From Calamus simplicifolius (Eukaryota > Streptophyta > Magnoliopsida > Arecales > Arecaceae), in assembly GCA_900491605.1 (NCBI GenBank), contig UESW01001877.1:152075-216074 (forward strand): a stretch of DNA of 64,000 nucleotides. The letters are read 5' to 3'. The position numbers and the translations under genes are program-made. Shown here piece after piece: positions 22,361 to 32,687 of the stretch. The number at the start of each line of letters is the position of its first letter. The first letter of the stretch is position 1. The notes below the pieces were generated by a model. That model saw only the letters and a list, made by a program, of their open reading frames with translations, searched no databases and was not told the origin of the DNA.

Positions 22361-23444
22361 TAGGGGTGCAACTTGGTCCGGGTTCAACCCGAACCCGGCC
22401 CGCGGAACCTGATTTGCAGCAGTACTCAAACTCTAGTTTGCTTAACCCGAACTCGAAGGATCCGGGTTGAACCCGGACCGATTTGTAATTTGGGCCGGGT
22501 TAGGGTTACAGTCAACCCGAACCCGAGAAAATCCGAACCCGCAAAGCCACAAGCAGCATGCCCATTAGTGTTATGGAAGTGATGATTTAGCCTTGTTTGT
22601 TAGGTTTAAAGTATATAGAGATGACAATAGTTTTATGGAAGTGATGATTCTTAGTATGATTATTCCACCATAACCTTCATTACCTTTTAAAATGAGCAAT
22701 ATACCTTTAACCATTGCATTTTATCATGTAATATTGATGGGCCAATCTAGTATCTTTATTTTTTTTTAATATCTTCTTTGAGACATTTGTAACTTCTAAT
22801 ATGAAGTTTGTCAAAATTTTATGAAAGCATCTGGGAAGAGGTGATGAGTAGAAAACTAAAACATCTGAGAAAGGGGTGACGAGTAAAAAATCAGAGAGCT
22901 TTGGATGGCGAATGCAGTCTCGCTACTTGGAAAAGATTTCTCATACCATACTTATGTGGTATTCTAACTGGCTCTTTATATCGTCTCAATATTTTCTGCT
23001 TTCGAAGGATAAAGGTGACTTCATCAATGCATATGGTGGCTATTGAAATGTTATGTAACATTTGGATTACTTTGGATATGTTTTGGTTTAAGAATGTAAA
23101 TTTTTTTGTTTAGTTTTATGTAAAAGATGTATATTTTTAGACATGTAATTTGAAATGTGAAGCTTGTTTGTTTCAAACTTCAGCTTATTTGTACAATGTA
23201 AAGCTTTTTGTTTCAAACTTTAGCTTATTTGTGCAATGTTAAGCTTGTTTATTCCAGATTGTCTTTTTTTTTTTTCTATCAACCTGAATTCCAATCCGAA
23301 ACTTAACCCGAACCCGATTTTTAAAAATAGGGTTAGGGTTGAGGTTTTACAAATAGGGTTAGGGTTAGGGTTAGGGTTGATATTTTACAAATAGGGTTAG
23401 GGTTTAGGGAAACCCAAGTTTCATGAGCCCGAGTTGCACCCCTA
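22361..23444. mobile_element. non-autonomous hAT-like element, 1084 bp
   Basis: Begins TAGGGGTGCAACTTGG and ends GAGTTGCACCCCTA, with inverted ends TAGGGGTGCAAC. It is flanked by a perfect 8-bp duplication ATCATGGG at 22353-22360 and 23445-23452, which is diagnostic of the hAT superfamily. Both subterminal regions are built from AACCCGAACCCG/GGGTTAGGGTT words. The interior is AT-rich with no recognisable transposase; the frame at 22901-23113 has no known domain. Confidence 0.88.
23280..23410. repeat. GGGTTA-rich subterminal repeat
   Basis: Runs of (GGGTTA)n, up to four units, separated by TTTTACAAATA, in the last 130 bp of the hAT-like element. They resemble TTAGGG repeats rather than the common plant TTTAGGG. 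They are probably the element's own subterminal repeats. Confidence 0.7.
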
Positions 23445-23452
23445 ATCATGGG

Positions 23453-23942
23453 GCGTTTATTGTCGAACATTTTTATCATTTTTATCATCGGAAACTTATT
23501 TATGATTCTTAGATCAAACATATTCATTGGTTTGAGCTATGTCTAGACCTACTAAATTTAGGTCTTACGTGATGCACCAGTAGGTTCAAATGATGGCAAT
23601 CATGGGGTTTATTCTGTGGCTAAGATTTGCTCTCTTTCACAATAGAAAAATAAAAATAATCAAGGCAAAAGGCCCCAACCCATCATATGTCATTCCCAAT
23701 GGAATTTGAGAAATTCTTCTTTTAACAAATTTTTTTTATTTCACATGTAGTACAACCAGGCATATAACTTTGCCTTCATAGTATCACTTAAAATTGCTAG
23801 GCATTATATATGTGAAACTTGGTGAAGGAAAAACAACATTGGTTTAAAAATTAGATTCATTTGGAAGATGAGAATTCTCAACAACTTTTGATTTGTCCAT
23901 GTCCTGGCTCCTGAGCTGAGGTGGAATATTGATGCATAATTA
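23453..23942. other. 3' flank of LRR copy 2, no gene
   Basis: Contains a roughly 130-bp segment (about 23488-23610) similar to 22230-22352 on the other side of the hAT-like element (ATGATTCTTRGATCAAACRT, ATTGGTTTG). The rest is AT-rich and presumably 3' UTR or flank of the receptor relic. Confidence 0.55.
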
Positions 23943-24349
23943 CTAAACCCCAATCACATATCCCTCGAGAAATCCAACAGCTTTGTAGGCATCTCGAATT
24001 TTGTTCATCTCATTTGCAACATCCTTCATACTCATTCTCTCTCTCCATGATTGATTTGAGCATGATAGCCCAACTCTTATCACATTAATCATGCATTCTT
24101 GGATTTTTCTCACTACATTGCTTCCATTCTGTTGGCTATAAGCAATATTGATGTGCTCTGGTAACATTAATAGTGGATCGGCAATGTCCATCACTCTATT
24201 AGGGAAAGCCATCTCGACAAACTTACTAAGGGTTAAGCCATTTTGAAACATGTCATTAACTGGACTTTTTCCTGTAAACAACTCTAGCAGAAGGATCCCA
24301 TAACTATACACATCACCAAAGGTAGACACATGAAAACCTTCCCCATACT
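23943..24349 (-). pseudogene. LRR receptor kinase copy 2, last exon (kinase C-lobe)
   Basis: Continues the kinase after the intron. The junction restores the activation-loop end AP-E-Y-G, then STFGDVYSYGILLLELFTGK (subdomain IX, DVYSYG) and a C-lobe ending GYVIGV with a TAG stop at 23943-23945. The acceptor TTGCAG ends at 24350. This exon is open throughout. Position and phase of the intron match the single intron found in this part of LRR-XII receptor kinases. Confidence 0.9.
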
Positions 24350-24487
24350 CTGCAATCCATGTATATCTTAGCTTGAATGGATATTATATAAATAGAAGAT
24401 TCATAATGGAAAAGAAACATGATTTTAATCCTTCAAAGTATTTTAAAAAATAATACTTAAAAAAGGAAGGTTAATAGAGGTAGTTAC
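24350..24487 (-). other. intron in kinase domain of LRR copy 2 (138 bp)
   Basis: Donor GTAACT begins at 24487 (minus) directly after GGATACGTCGCTCCAG; acceptor TTGCAG ends at 24350. It splits the Glu codon of the APE motif (phase 1). Confidence 0.88.
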
Positions 24488-26175
24488 CTGGAGCGACGTA
24501 TCCAATGGAACCTTTTATTGCAACTGAAGTGCTTGAAGACTGAATTTGTTTGCTCGTGCCTTCATATATAAACCTTGCTAAGCCGAAGTCCCCTACATGA
24601 GCACACATGTCATTGTCAAGTAGAACATTGGAAGGCTTTAGATCACAATGAACAATTGATGGATGGCAATTGTGATGTAGATAATCCATTGCACCGGCAA
24701 TATCAACAGCTATGCCCAACCTTTTGCTCAAGCTTAGACCATTCAAAATGTTATCCCCGTCTAGCTTAGGATGCAACCATGTATCCAAACTCCCATTAGG
24801 CATGAACTCGAAAATTAGAGCTTTGAAATCGTTGCTTTGAAAATTTATTCTGGAGCAAGATGTTAATATCTTGATGATATTACGATGACGGATGTTTCTC
24901 AAAGATTCACATTCAGTAATGAAGCTCTTGGAAGCTCCTTGGTGCAAAAGGTTAAAAACCTTAATAGCCACAATTGAATTATCATGATTCATAATCCCTT
25001 TGTATACGGATCCATATCTTCCGGAGCCAATTAGGTTGGTAGAAGAGAAACCATTAGTTGCTTGAACTAGCTCTGCATATGAAACTCTGAGATATTGATC
25101 CTCCAGCAAAGCAGCAGAGGAAGTTTGTTGTTTTGACTTCTGCTTCCCATAAAGAAAAGCAAAGCTGGAGAGCATTAAAATGAAGACGACTGTAATTATT
25201 GGAATCACAAATTTTAGCAACCGTGACGGCTCTTTGTTTTTCAACGATTTCACAGTGCATTTAGGTAACCTGAGTTCTGGAACACCTCCACAGAGTCTAT
25301 CATTGCCAACGAATGAGATTGCGGTGGCATTTTTAAATATTCCCTTCATTGGCACTTCCCCCTCAAGATGGTTGAAAGATATATTTAAGTAACTTGAAAT
25401 TTTCAAGTATTCAAGACCATCATCGTTGGAGACTACAGAATTCTCATAACTTGAAAATTTCATATCTTCAAAAGAATATGGAATTGACCCTGAAAGGTCA
25501 TTGTGTGAGAGATCTAGTGCTTGAAGGCCCTTGAAGGTGCCCAATGATGAAGGAATGGTCCCCGTCAAGTTATTGTAAGATAGAAATAATCCTCGAAGGC
25601 CCTTTATGTTGCTGAGAGACGATGGAATGCTTCCATTGAAAAAGTTATTGTTTACCTGTCAACCTGTTCCCAGAGACGATAAATGTTTTGATATTTTTCA
25701 AACTGCCGACTTCTTCCGGGAGTGGCCCAACTAATGAATTGTTAGACAAGTTGATGGAATCTGACAAAAAAGGAAGACTAACAATTTCTTTAGGTATGGT
25801 ACCACTGAGATTATTTTGTGAAAGGTCCAGTACTTGTAGTTGCTGGAGGTTTCCGAGGCTTGGTGGTATGGGTCCTTGTAAACTATTGCCATATAACTCG
25901 AGACCAATCAACTGAGTTAGATTTCCAAGGGAGGATGGAACATAACCTGTAAATCTATTGTTGTTTAAGAGTAAAAGATGCAAATTGCTAAGCTTTCCAA
26001 CACTTTCTGGAATGCTGCCTGTTAGAAGATTTTCAACCATTCCTAGGTCCTGCAGATTGACCAGGTTTCCTATCCCAAAAGGAATGCTCCCCGATATTTG
26101 GTTGTAATTAATTGAGAGATATTCAAGTTGTGCGGAGAGGTTTGCTATTGAAATAGGCAATGCACCCCTTAAGTT
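24488..26175 (-). pseudogene. LRR receptor kinase copy 2: distal LRRs, TM and kinase N-lobe
   Basis: Encodes the membrane-proximal half of an LRR-XII receptor-like kinase, a surface immune-receptor class. From 26175 downward come seven or so LRRs (GSIPFGIGNLVNLQDLGM, GPIPPSLGNLQQLQVLDL). A frameshift and partial LRR deletion occur near 25645. Then LRRs, a juxtamembrane CGGVPEL cap and a TM helix (VIPIITVVFILMLSSFAF). The kinase has Gly-loop IGSGRYGSVYKG, Lys in VAIK, HCDLKPSNVLLD and DFGLARF. The catalytic loop has Cys instead of Arg before Asp, making it a non-RD kinase as in Xa21, EFR and FLS2. An insertion of about 50 bp between two GAAAATTTCAAGTTA-like repeats lies near 25390-25455. Confidence 0.92.
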
Positions 26176-26180
26176 GTTAG

Positions 26181-26654
26181 TGTTGGAAACAAGGTGGGCA
26201 CACAAGATTGACAAAAATGGAGGATTCTTTCAATAAAAAAATGATACTCTATATTAGAGGGAATACAACTTTTGGGTCTCTCTCTATTTTCAACATCATC
26301 ATCATCTTCTTCTACTCTTCTACTTCTACATTTCATGGGCAAACACCTCCCATATTTATAATCATCTAGATGTCCTTTCATATATCACTAGTTAATACAT
26401 GCATAGAAAAACTAAAAGACATTTGCAGAAAATTAAGAGTCAATTACAAAATACTAAGAGTCAATTTTAAATTTCTGAACCATCTTATCATTTTAAAATG
26501 ACTCTTCCTTTCTCCCATGAAGCTTTTGGTCTTTTCAAGAGTGACTCTTCCTTTCTCCCATGAAGCCTTTGATCTTTTCAAGAGTGACTCTTCTTTCTCC
26601 CATGAAGCCTTTAGTCTTTCAAGAGTGCATTAAAACAAGTTTAATATTCCAACA
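26181..26654 (-). repeat. 3' LTR of the copia element (474 bp)
   Basis: Near-identical to 30806-31280. Its right part holds three tandem units of about 45 bp (GACTCTTCCTTTCTCCCATG...TTTTCAAGAGT). Confidence 0.95.
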
Positions 26655-26664
26655 TTTCCTCCCG
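26655..26664 (-). promoter_or_regulatory. polypurine tract of the copia element
   Basis: Minus strand GGGAGGAAA directly before the 3' LTR. Confidence 0.7.
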
Positions 26665-28243
26665 TAAACTTGTTTTTTCTTGGTGCCATGACTCCAAGCA
26701 TTTTTTTAGCTTTTGAAAATCTTCACTTTTGAGTGATTTTGTAAATATATAAGCAATTTGCTCATTTGATTTACAGTACATAACCTTCACAATACCTTTC
26801 GTAACTTGATCACGAAGAAAATAAAATCTTGTGTCAATGTGTTTGCTTCTTCCATGTTGAACTGGATTCTTAGCTAGTTCAATAGCAGACTTATTATCAA
26901 CATATATCTTCACAGGCTCCTTTTGTGAATGACTCAATTCTTTCAATAAGTTGCGCAACCATATGGCCTCACAAGCACATGATGCTGCTGCAACATACTC
27001 TGCTTCACATGTAGATAATGCAACAATGGATTGTTTCTTTGAGCTCCAAGAAAAAGCATTAGCACCAAAATAAAAGATATAACCAGAAGTGCTTTTTCGT
27101 TCATCAAGATCTCCTCCCCAATCACTATCAGAAAAACCAATTAAACTTGCATCATTGGAATGAGTATAAAACATACCATGATCAAGAGTTCCTTTGAGGT
27201 ATCTTAGAATCCTTTTTGCTGCCATCCAGTGTGACTCCTTTGGATGTTCCATATATCTACTAATCAAACCAACTCCATAGACAATATCAGGTCGGCTTAT
27301 AGTAAGATAACGAAGACTTCCAACAAGGCTTTTGAAGAGAGATGAGTTCACCTCCTTTCCTCTCCTTCTTTACTAAGCTTGGCTCCATAAGCAACTGGGT
27401 GTTTACTTCTTTGCAGCACTCCATTTTAAATTTTTGTAGAATGTTTCTAGCATAACTTTCTTAAGAAATAAAGATGCCATCTTCACTTTGCCTTACTTCA
27501 ATGCCAAGAAAATAAGACATCAAGTCTCCTCCCGTCATTTTGAACTCCTTGCTCATGGTTGCTTTGAACCCATATATCATTTCCATGCAATTACCTGTCA
27601 CAAGTAAGTCATCCACATATAGACATATAATTAAAATGTCATCTCCTTTTTTCTTTACATAAATAGCATGTTCATAGGAGCATTTGTTGAAACCACAATC
27701 TTGAAGATAGTGATCAATTCGAGCATTCCAAGCTCTCGGTGCTTGCTTTAATCCATACAAAGCTTTGTGTAACTTGTACACTTTATCTTCCATGCCTTTA
27801 TGGATATAGCCCTCAGGTTGCTCAATATAGACTTCTTCTTCAAGGTAGCCATTGAGAAATGCCGACTTTACATCCATTTGATATATTTTCCACTTGTGAT
27901 GAGATGCAAGTGAGAAAATGAGCTTTATTGAATCAAAATGGGCTACAGGCGCGAAAACTTCATCATAATCGAGCCCTTTCTTTTGCTTGTAGCCTTTGGC
28001 AACCAAACGAGCTTTGTATTTTTCTACCTCTCCATTAGCAGTGCGCTTCACTTTATACACCCATTTGACGCCTATCGCCTTTTGTCCTTTTGAAAGTGAA
28101 GTCAACTCCCAAGTATTATTCTTTTCTATGGCAAGAATCTCCTCCTTCATTGCTTTTCTCCATTCAACTTTCTGCATAGCTTCATCAAATGTTAGAGGTT
28201 CGATATCAGCAAATAAATAATATAAATCAACTTGTTCAACTTC
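26665..28243 (-). pseudogene. copia RT and RNase H
   Basis: RT from 28177 to about 27461: NTWELTSLSKGQKAIGVKWV, QMDVKSAFLNGYLEEEVY, ALYGLKQAPRAW and the catalytic YVDD box in ICLYVDDLLV. RNase H at 26641-27351: SRPDIVYGVG, GFSDSDWGGDLDERKSTSGY, STCEAEYVA and VDNKSAIELAKN. An in-frame TAA near 27459-27461 and a frame change near 27355 separate RT from RNase H. Another in-frame TAA at 28242-28244 precedes RT. These are Ty1/copia hallmarks in the right order. Confidence 0.93.
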
Positions 28244-30366
28244 TTATGTTTCATCATAAAGATCACTAATACTTCTAAACTTTCTTGTTGACTCTTCAGG
28301 GCTTATAGAACTTCTTGAGGAAGTCGGTGTAACTTGTGGTGATGAAGATGATCTTGCTGGTGACAAGATTGATTGAGTAGCTTCCTCATTTGTATTCTCC
28401 TCAGCTTCATTGTAAGGTGTTATATATTTGATATGAGAATCTTTGCCATTCCAATCCCATACTCCATCTTCATTGAAAATCACATCCCAACTGATGATAA
28501 CCTTATTTGTCATTGGATTATATAATTTGTAGGCTTTGGATTGCTCACTATATCCTATGAAGATGCATTTTTGGCTTCGATCATCAAGCTTCTTCCTCTT
28601 CTCTTGTGGTACTTGGGCATAGGCAATACACCAAAAATCTTCATATGGCTTACTCCTGGTTTGTAGCCACTCCAAGCTTCTTCTGGTGTCATACCTTTGA
28701 TGACTTTTGTTGGGCTTCGGTTGATAAGATATGCTGCACATGCCACCCCTTCAGCCCAAAAATGCTTGGAAAGGTTCTTCTCTTTCAACATGCTTCTAGT
28801 CATGTCAAGAATGGTTCGGTTCTTCCTCTCGGCCACTCCATTTTGTTGTGGAGAGTACGGAGCGGTGAATTGATGTTGAACTCCTTCTTCATCACAATAG
28901 CTTCTAAAAGCATTTGACATATATTCTCCGCCTCTATCGGATCTCAAAATCTGCACTTTATTGTTACATTCTTTTTCAACTAAAGATTTGAAATATTTAA
29001 ACATAAAGAGTGCAGCCGACTTTTCTTTAAGAAAATAAACCCACAACTTTCTACTAAAGTCGTCAATAAATGTTATAAAATATTTGTTGCCACCACAAGA
29101 TTCTGGAAGAGGTCCACATATATCAGTATGCACTAGTTGTAATGGTCTTGTTGCTTTCCAAGATTTTCTACTTTTGAAGGGAGCTCTTGCATGCTTAGCT
29201 AGTGTGCACTTCTCACAAACTTCATTTGGATAATTTATGTGTGGAAGACCTTTCACCATTCCCTTATTAGATAGTAATTTCAAACTTCCAAAATTTAAAT
29301 GTCCAAACCTGAGATGCCAAAGCCAAGAAGGGTCCTTGATATCCACTTGCAAGCAATTTTGTGCTTCCATCTTTAATATAAGAGGAAACATCCTGTTCTT
29401 CGCCATCTGGACACGAGTAATCAGCTTTCCATTCCAATCTTTTAGAGTTAGAGATAATCCTTCCATATGAATTGCATAACCCTTCTCTAACAGTTGGCCA
29501 ATACTTAAAATATTACTCTTCAAACTTGGCACATAATAAACATTGGAAATGAAATCAGGTTTACCATTCTTTTGCCAAATCATGATTTTACCTCTTCCTT
29601 TGATAGGAGCTTTGGAGAGATCCCCAAACTTCACATCACAAAACTCCCCTTCTTGCAATTCCACAAATAGTTCTTTTCTTCCACACATATGGTTTGAGGC
29701 TCCTGAGTCAAGAAACCATATATTCTTCAAGCCTCCATCTTCTTGGCATGACAAAAGAAGTGTCGGTTCTCTTTCTTGATTGTTGGATTCAATGTTGTTG
29801 CCTTGCTTATTGTTCCAACACTCATAGCTATAGTGTCCATATTTTTGACAATTATAGCATTGAACATTGGATCTTGATTGGTTACGACCTCCAATTGATC
29901 TTCTACCTCGTCCACGTCCACCTCTTCTGCCACCTCTTTCATTGTTGAAATTTGAGCTTTGGCCTCCTCCATCATTATAGCTTCTTTGACCACGGCCATG
30001 GCTTCGACCACGACCACGGTAGTTGCTTCTACCACCACGGCCACCACGATAGTTGTTGCCGTCATCTCTTTTGTTACTATATGCCAATTGAAGCCCTTGA
30101 TCTTTCTCTTTTTGATCTTTTGCCTCCACCTTGGATTGAAGTATTTGCTCTGTATTATGTGCTTCATTTTTCTTTTGCATCTTTTGTTCATGAATTTGAA
30201 GTTTGCCCATCAACACATTGATGGAGAGTGTATCAACATCATTAGCTTCTTCAATGGCGACAACAACATGCTCAAACCTCGGTGTTAAAGACCGAAGTAT
30301 CTTCTCCACCACTCGAACATCTTCTACCTTCTCTCCATTTCTCTTTAATTGGTTTACAATAACCAA
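28244..30366 (-). pseudogene. copia gag C-terminus, protease and integrase
   Basis: In order on the minus strand: Arg/Gly-rich nucleocapsid with zinc knuckle CYNCQKYGHYSYEC; protease site WFLDSGASNHMCG; GAG-pre-integrase WHLRFGHLNFGSLKLL and CEKCTLAKHARAPF; integrase core with LVHTDICGPL (Asp), ILRSDRGGEYMS (Asp) and NGVAERKNRT (Glu). One long frame runs from 30366 to 28555. A frameshift near 28620 moves the integrase C-terminus (QKCIFIGYSEQSKAYKLYNP) to the frame ending at 28244. Confidence 0.93.
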
Positions 30367-30760
30367 TGTTCCGTCTCCTTCATGGTGGTGACTTCAAATT
30401 CTCCTCGTAATTGTTGAAGCCGGATTCGCTTCACCTTTTCTTCTCCTTTAAAGATAGTAGAGAGAGTATCCCAAGCTTGATTTGCAGAGGTTGCTTCAGC
30501 AATTCTCTCAAATGTCACCTCATCTAAAGCTTGATATAATTGGAATAAAGCTTTTTTGTCTCTTCTTCTTAAGCCCCTTAAAGTATCTTTTTGTGCTTGA
30601 TTGTACCCTCCTTCTTGCTCTGCTGTAGGCTCGGTGTAGCCATCTTGAACAATTTCCCATAGATCTTGTGAGCCAAATAAGGACTTCATTTGGATACACC
30701 AATTCCCATAGTTCTCCTTAGTAAGCTTGGAACTTGAATATGCACACCATCGTTGGCCAT
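30367..30760 (-). pseudogene. copia gag N-terminus
   Basis: A likely ATG is at 30758-30760 (GAGATGGCCAACGATGG). After about 13 codons the homology continues one frame over (KLTKENYGNWCIQMKSL, YGN-W-C being typical of copia gag, UBN2-type). A second frameshift with a small deletion at about 30365 separates it from the rest of gag. Both breaks lie in gag, so no particle protein could be made. Confidence 0.85.
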
Positions 30761-30790
30761 CTCCCTCAAGATTGATCCTCTCAAAAACTA

Positions 30791-30803
30791 GGCTCTGATA
30801 CCA
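30791..30803 (-). promoter_or_regulatory. primer-binding site of the copia element
   Basis: Minus strand TGGTATCAGAGCC, perfect complement to the 3' end of plant initiator-Met tRNA, two bases inside the LTR. Confidence 0.95.
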
Positions 30804-30805
30804 CT

Positions 30806-31280
30806 TGTTGGAAACAAGGTGGGCACACAAGATTGACAAAAATGGAGGATTCTTTCAATAAAAAAATGATACTCTATATTAGAGGGAATACAACTTTTGG
30901 GTCTCTCTCTATTTTCAACATCATCATCATCTTCTTCTACTTCTTCTACTTCTACATTTCATGGGCAAACACCTCCCATATTTATAATCATCTAGATGTC
31001 CTTTCATATATCACTAGTTAATACATGCATAAAAAAACTAAAAGACATTTGCAGAAAATTAAGAGTCAATTACAAAATACTAAGAGTCAATTTTAAATTT
31101 TTAACCATCTTATCATTTTAAAATGACTCTTCCTTTCTCCCATGAAGCTTTTGGTCTTTTCAAGAGTGACTCTTCCTTTCTCCCATGAAGCCTTTGATCT
31201 TTTCAAGAGTGACTCTTCCTTTCTCCCATGAAGCCTTTAGTCTTTCAAGAGTGCATTAAAACAAGTTTAATATTCCAACA
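30806..31280 (-). repeat. 5' LTR of the copia element (475 bp)
   Basis: Starts TGTTGGAAAC and ends TATTCCAACA in plus orientation. GTTAG follows at 31281-31285. Compared with the other LTR I count three 1-bp indels and two substitutions. Confidence 0.95.
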
Positions 31281-31285
31281 GTTAG

Positions 31286-32330
31286 CACTCAGATATAAAC
31301 GGGTTAGATAACTGCAATTCCTGAGAGAAGCAAGAAATTCCCAACCACGGACATTGTCTGCTTCAATGTGATTTGAGTACATATTTAGAGCGAAGAGATA
31401 TTTCAATCTTCCAAGATCAATGGGCATGAAACCGATAAAATTGTTGTATGAGAGATCGATAATCCGAAGTCTAGAGGCATTGGAAAGTGATGCTGGAATT
31501 GGTCCTCCAATTTGGTTTACATGAAGAAAAAGTTGTCGGAGATCTGGAAGTCTGGTGCCAATATCGGGTGGCAGGCTTCCCTGCAGCTGGTTTCCTGCAG
31601 CAACCAATACTTGCAAGGATGAGAGATTGTAGAGGGACGCAGGGATGATACCTGAGAGCATATTTTCTTGCACATCTAATATTTCTAGACGTCCAAGTTG
31701 GCCAACTTCTGGGATTCCTCCCTCCAGGTTGTTCCACCCAACAAAGAGCTTGATCAGGGAAGAAAGATTGCCAAGCCATGGTGGGATGACACCTGTGATG
31801 TTGTTATTGTGAATTGACAGATATTTAAGCTTGGATAGGTTGCTGATCTCATCAGGTATCCTCCCCGTGAGATGGTTCTTGCTTAGATTGAGCAGCTGAA
31901 GCTCTAAACAATAGGATAGATTCACAGGGAATGAGCTCTGCAAATGAGTTGGAGGTCAAATCAAGATGCAACAGCCGGTGCAGGCGGCCGATCTCTGGCG
32001 GGATCTCGCCATGGAGACTGTTGTCTGATAAGTCGATTCTTCTGAGGAAGCTGAGGTTGCCAATGAAAGGAGAGAGGGAACCTGCGAGGCCATGAGATGC
32101 GAGTTCCAAGGCTGAGATCCTCTGCGTGCCGTGCTTGCGGATGCACGAGACCCCCTCCCAGGCACAGACATGGACGGTGTGATTCCATGAGCTCAGAGCT
32201 CCAGGGGACTTGCGTGTTATCTGTTTCTTTATAGCAAGCAAGGCCTGCAGGTCTGTCTCATTTCCCAACCAAGAGGAGGACATGAGCGGTGCTAAGGATA
32301 GGAGGAGGAGAAGCAGCAAAATAAAGCAAC
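31286..32330 (-). pseudogene. LRR receptor kinase copy 2, N-terminal half
   Basis: Encodes the secretory signal (a run of Leu then SLAPL), N-terminal cap (GNETDLQALLAIKKQITR; WEGVSCIRKHG) and about nine LRRs (GEIPPEIGRLHRLLHLDL, GRIPDEISNLSKLKYLSI and so on). The only suitable ATG (minus strand, near 32333) is one frame off the signal peptide, so a 1-bp loss lies near 32325. A second frameshift is at about 31935 within LRR 3. At 31281 the copia element interrupts the next LRR. With the distal segment, the original protein would be about 1000 residues, normal for LRR-XII kinases. Confidence 0.92.
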
Positions 32331-32333
32331 CGC

Positions 32334-32687
32334 CATGGATTCCAGTTTATTGCAACAGTAATTCATCCACCACCAAATTTAATTTATTCCTGGGAAACAA
32401 AACAGAAGATTGTAATAATGCACGTACAAAATACAATGATGAAGAGAAGGTGAGTTCAAGAACCTCACAACAAGGACGGTAAAGCCGATTTCTCAGCAAA
32501 AGTAAAGCAAACTCGGAGGATAGAGTTTGAAGAACTGATGCTGTGGCAAAGAAGAAGGAGCCCAAAGGTCCCGACAGGCACCGACTCGCCCGTCGGCTGA
32601 GTCCACCTCGCCGTCAAAGAGCTCCCCCACTGCCGCCGAGGAATCGCTCCCGGAGCCCACCTAGGTGATTCGACTGCTATACTTCGT
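32334..32687. other. 5' flank of LRR copy 2
   Basis: Presumed promoter and 5' UTR of the receptor relic, then about 130 bp of GC-rich DNA (32560-32687) of unknown origin joining the gypsy fragment. The flank is unrelated to the DNA next to copy 1, so homology between the two receptor copies ends at the gene edge. No clear TATA box chosen. Confidence 0.5.

Larger units (their letters stand above)
26181..31280 (-). mobile_element. Ty1/copia retrotransposon inserted in LRR copy 2
   Basis: Full-length 5100-bp element. LTRs at 26181-26654 and 30806-31280 (TGTTGGAAAC...TATTCCAACA) differ at about five sites. GTTAG target duplications are at 26176-26180 and 31281-31285. An initiator-Met primer site is next to the right LTR and a polypurine tract next to the left, so transcription runs right to left, the same direction as the receptor gene. 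Internal order gag, protease, integrase, RT, RNase H is that of Ty1/copia. Several frameshifts and two in-frame stops make it non-autonomous now. Confidence 0.95.

Noticed and set aside
22901..23113. Possible hAT transposase fragment inside the 1084-bp element
   Set aside because: 70 codons with no recognisable RNase-H-like or dimerisation motif.
23325..23410. Interstitial telomere
   Set aside because: The GGGTTA runs are short, interrupted, not the usual plant TTTAGGG, and lie inside the bounded hAT-like element with matching words at its other end.
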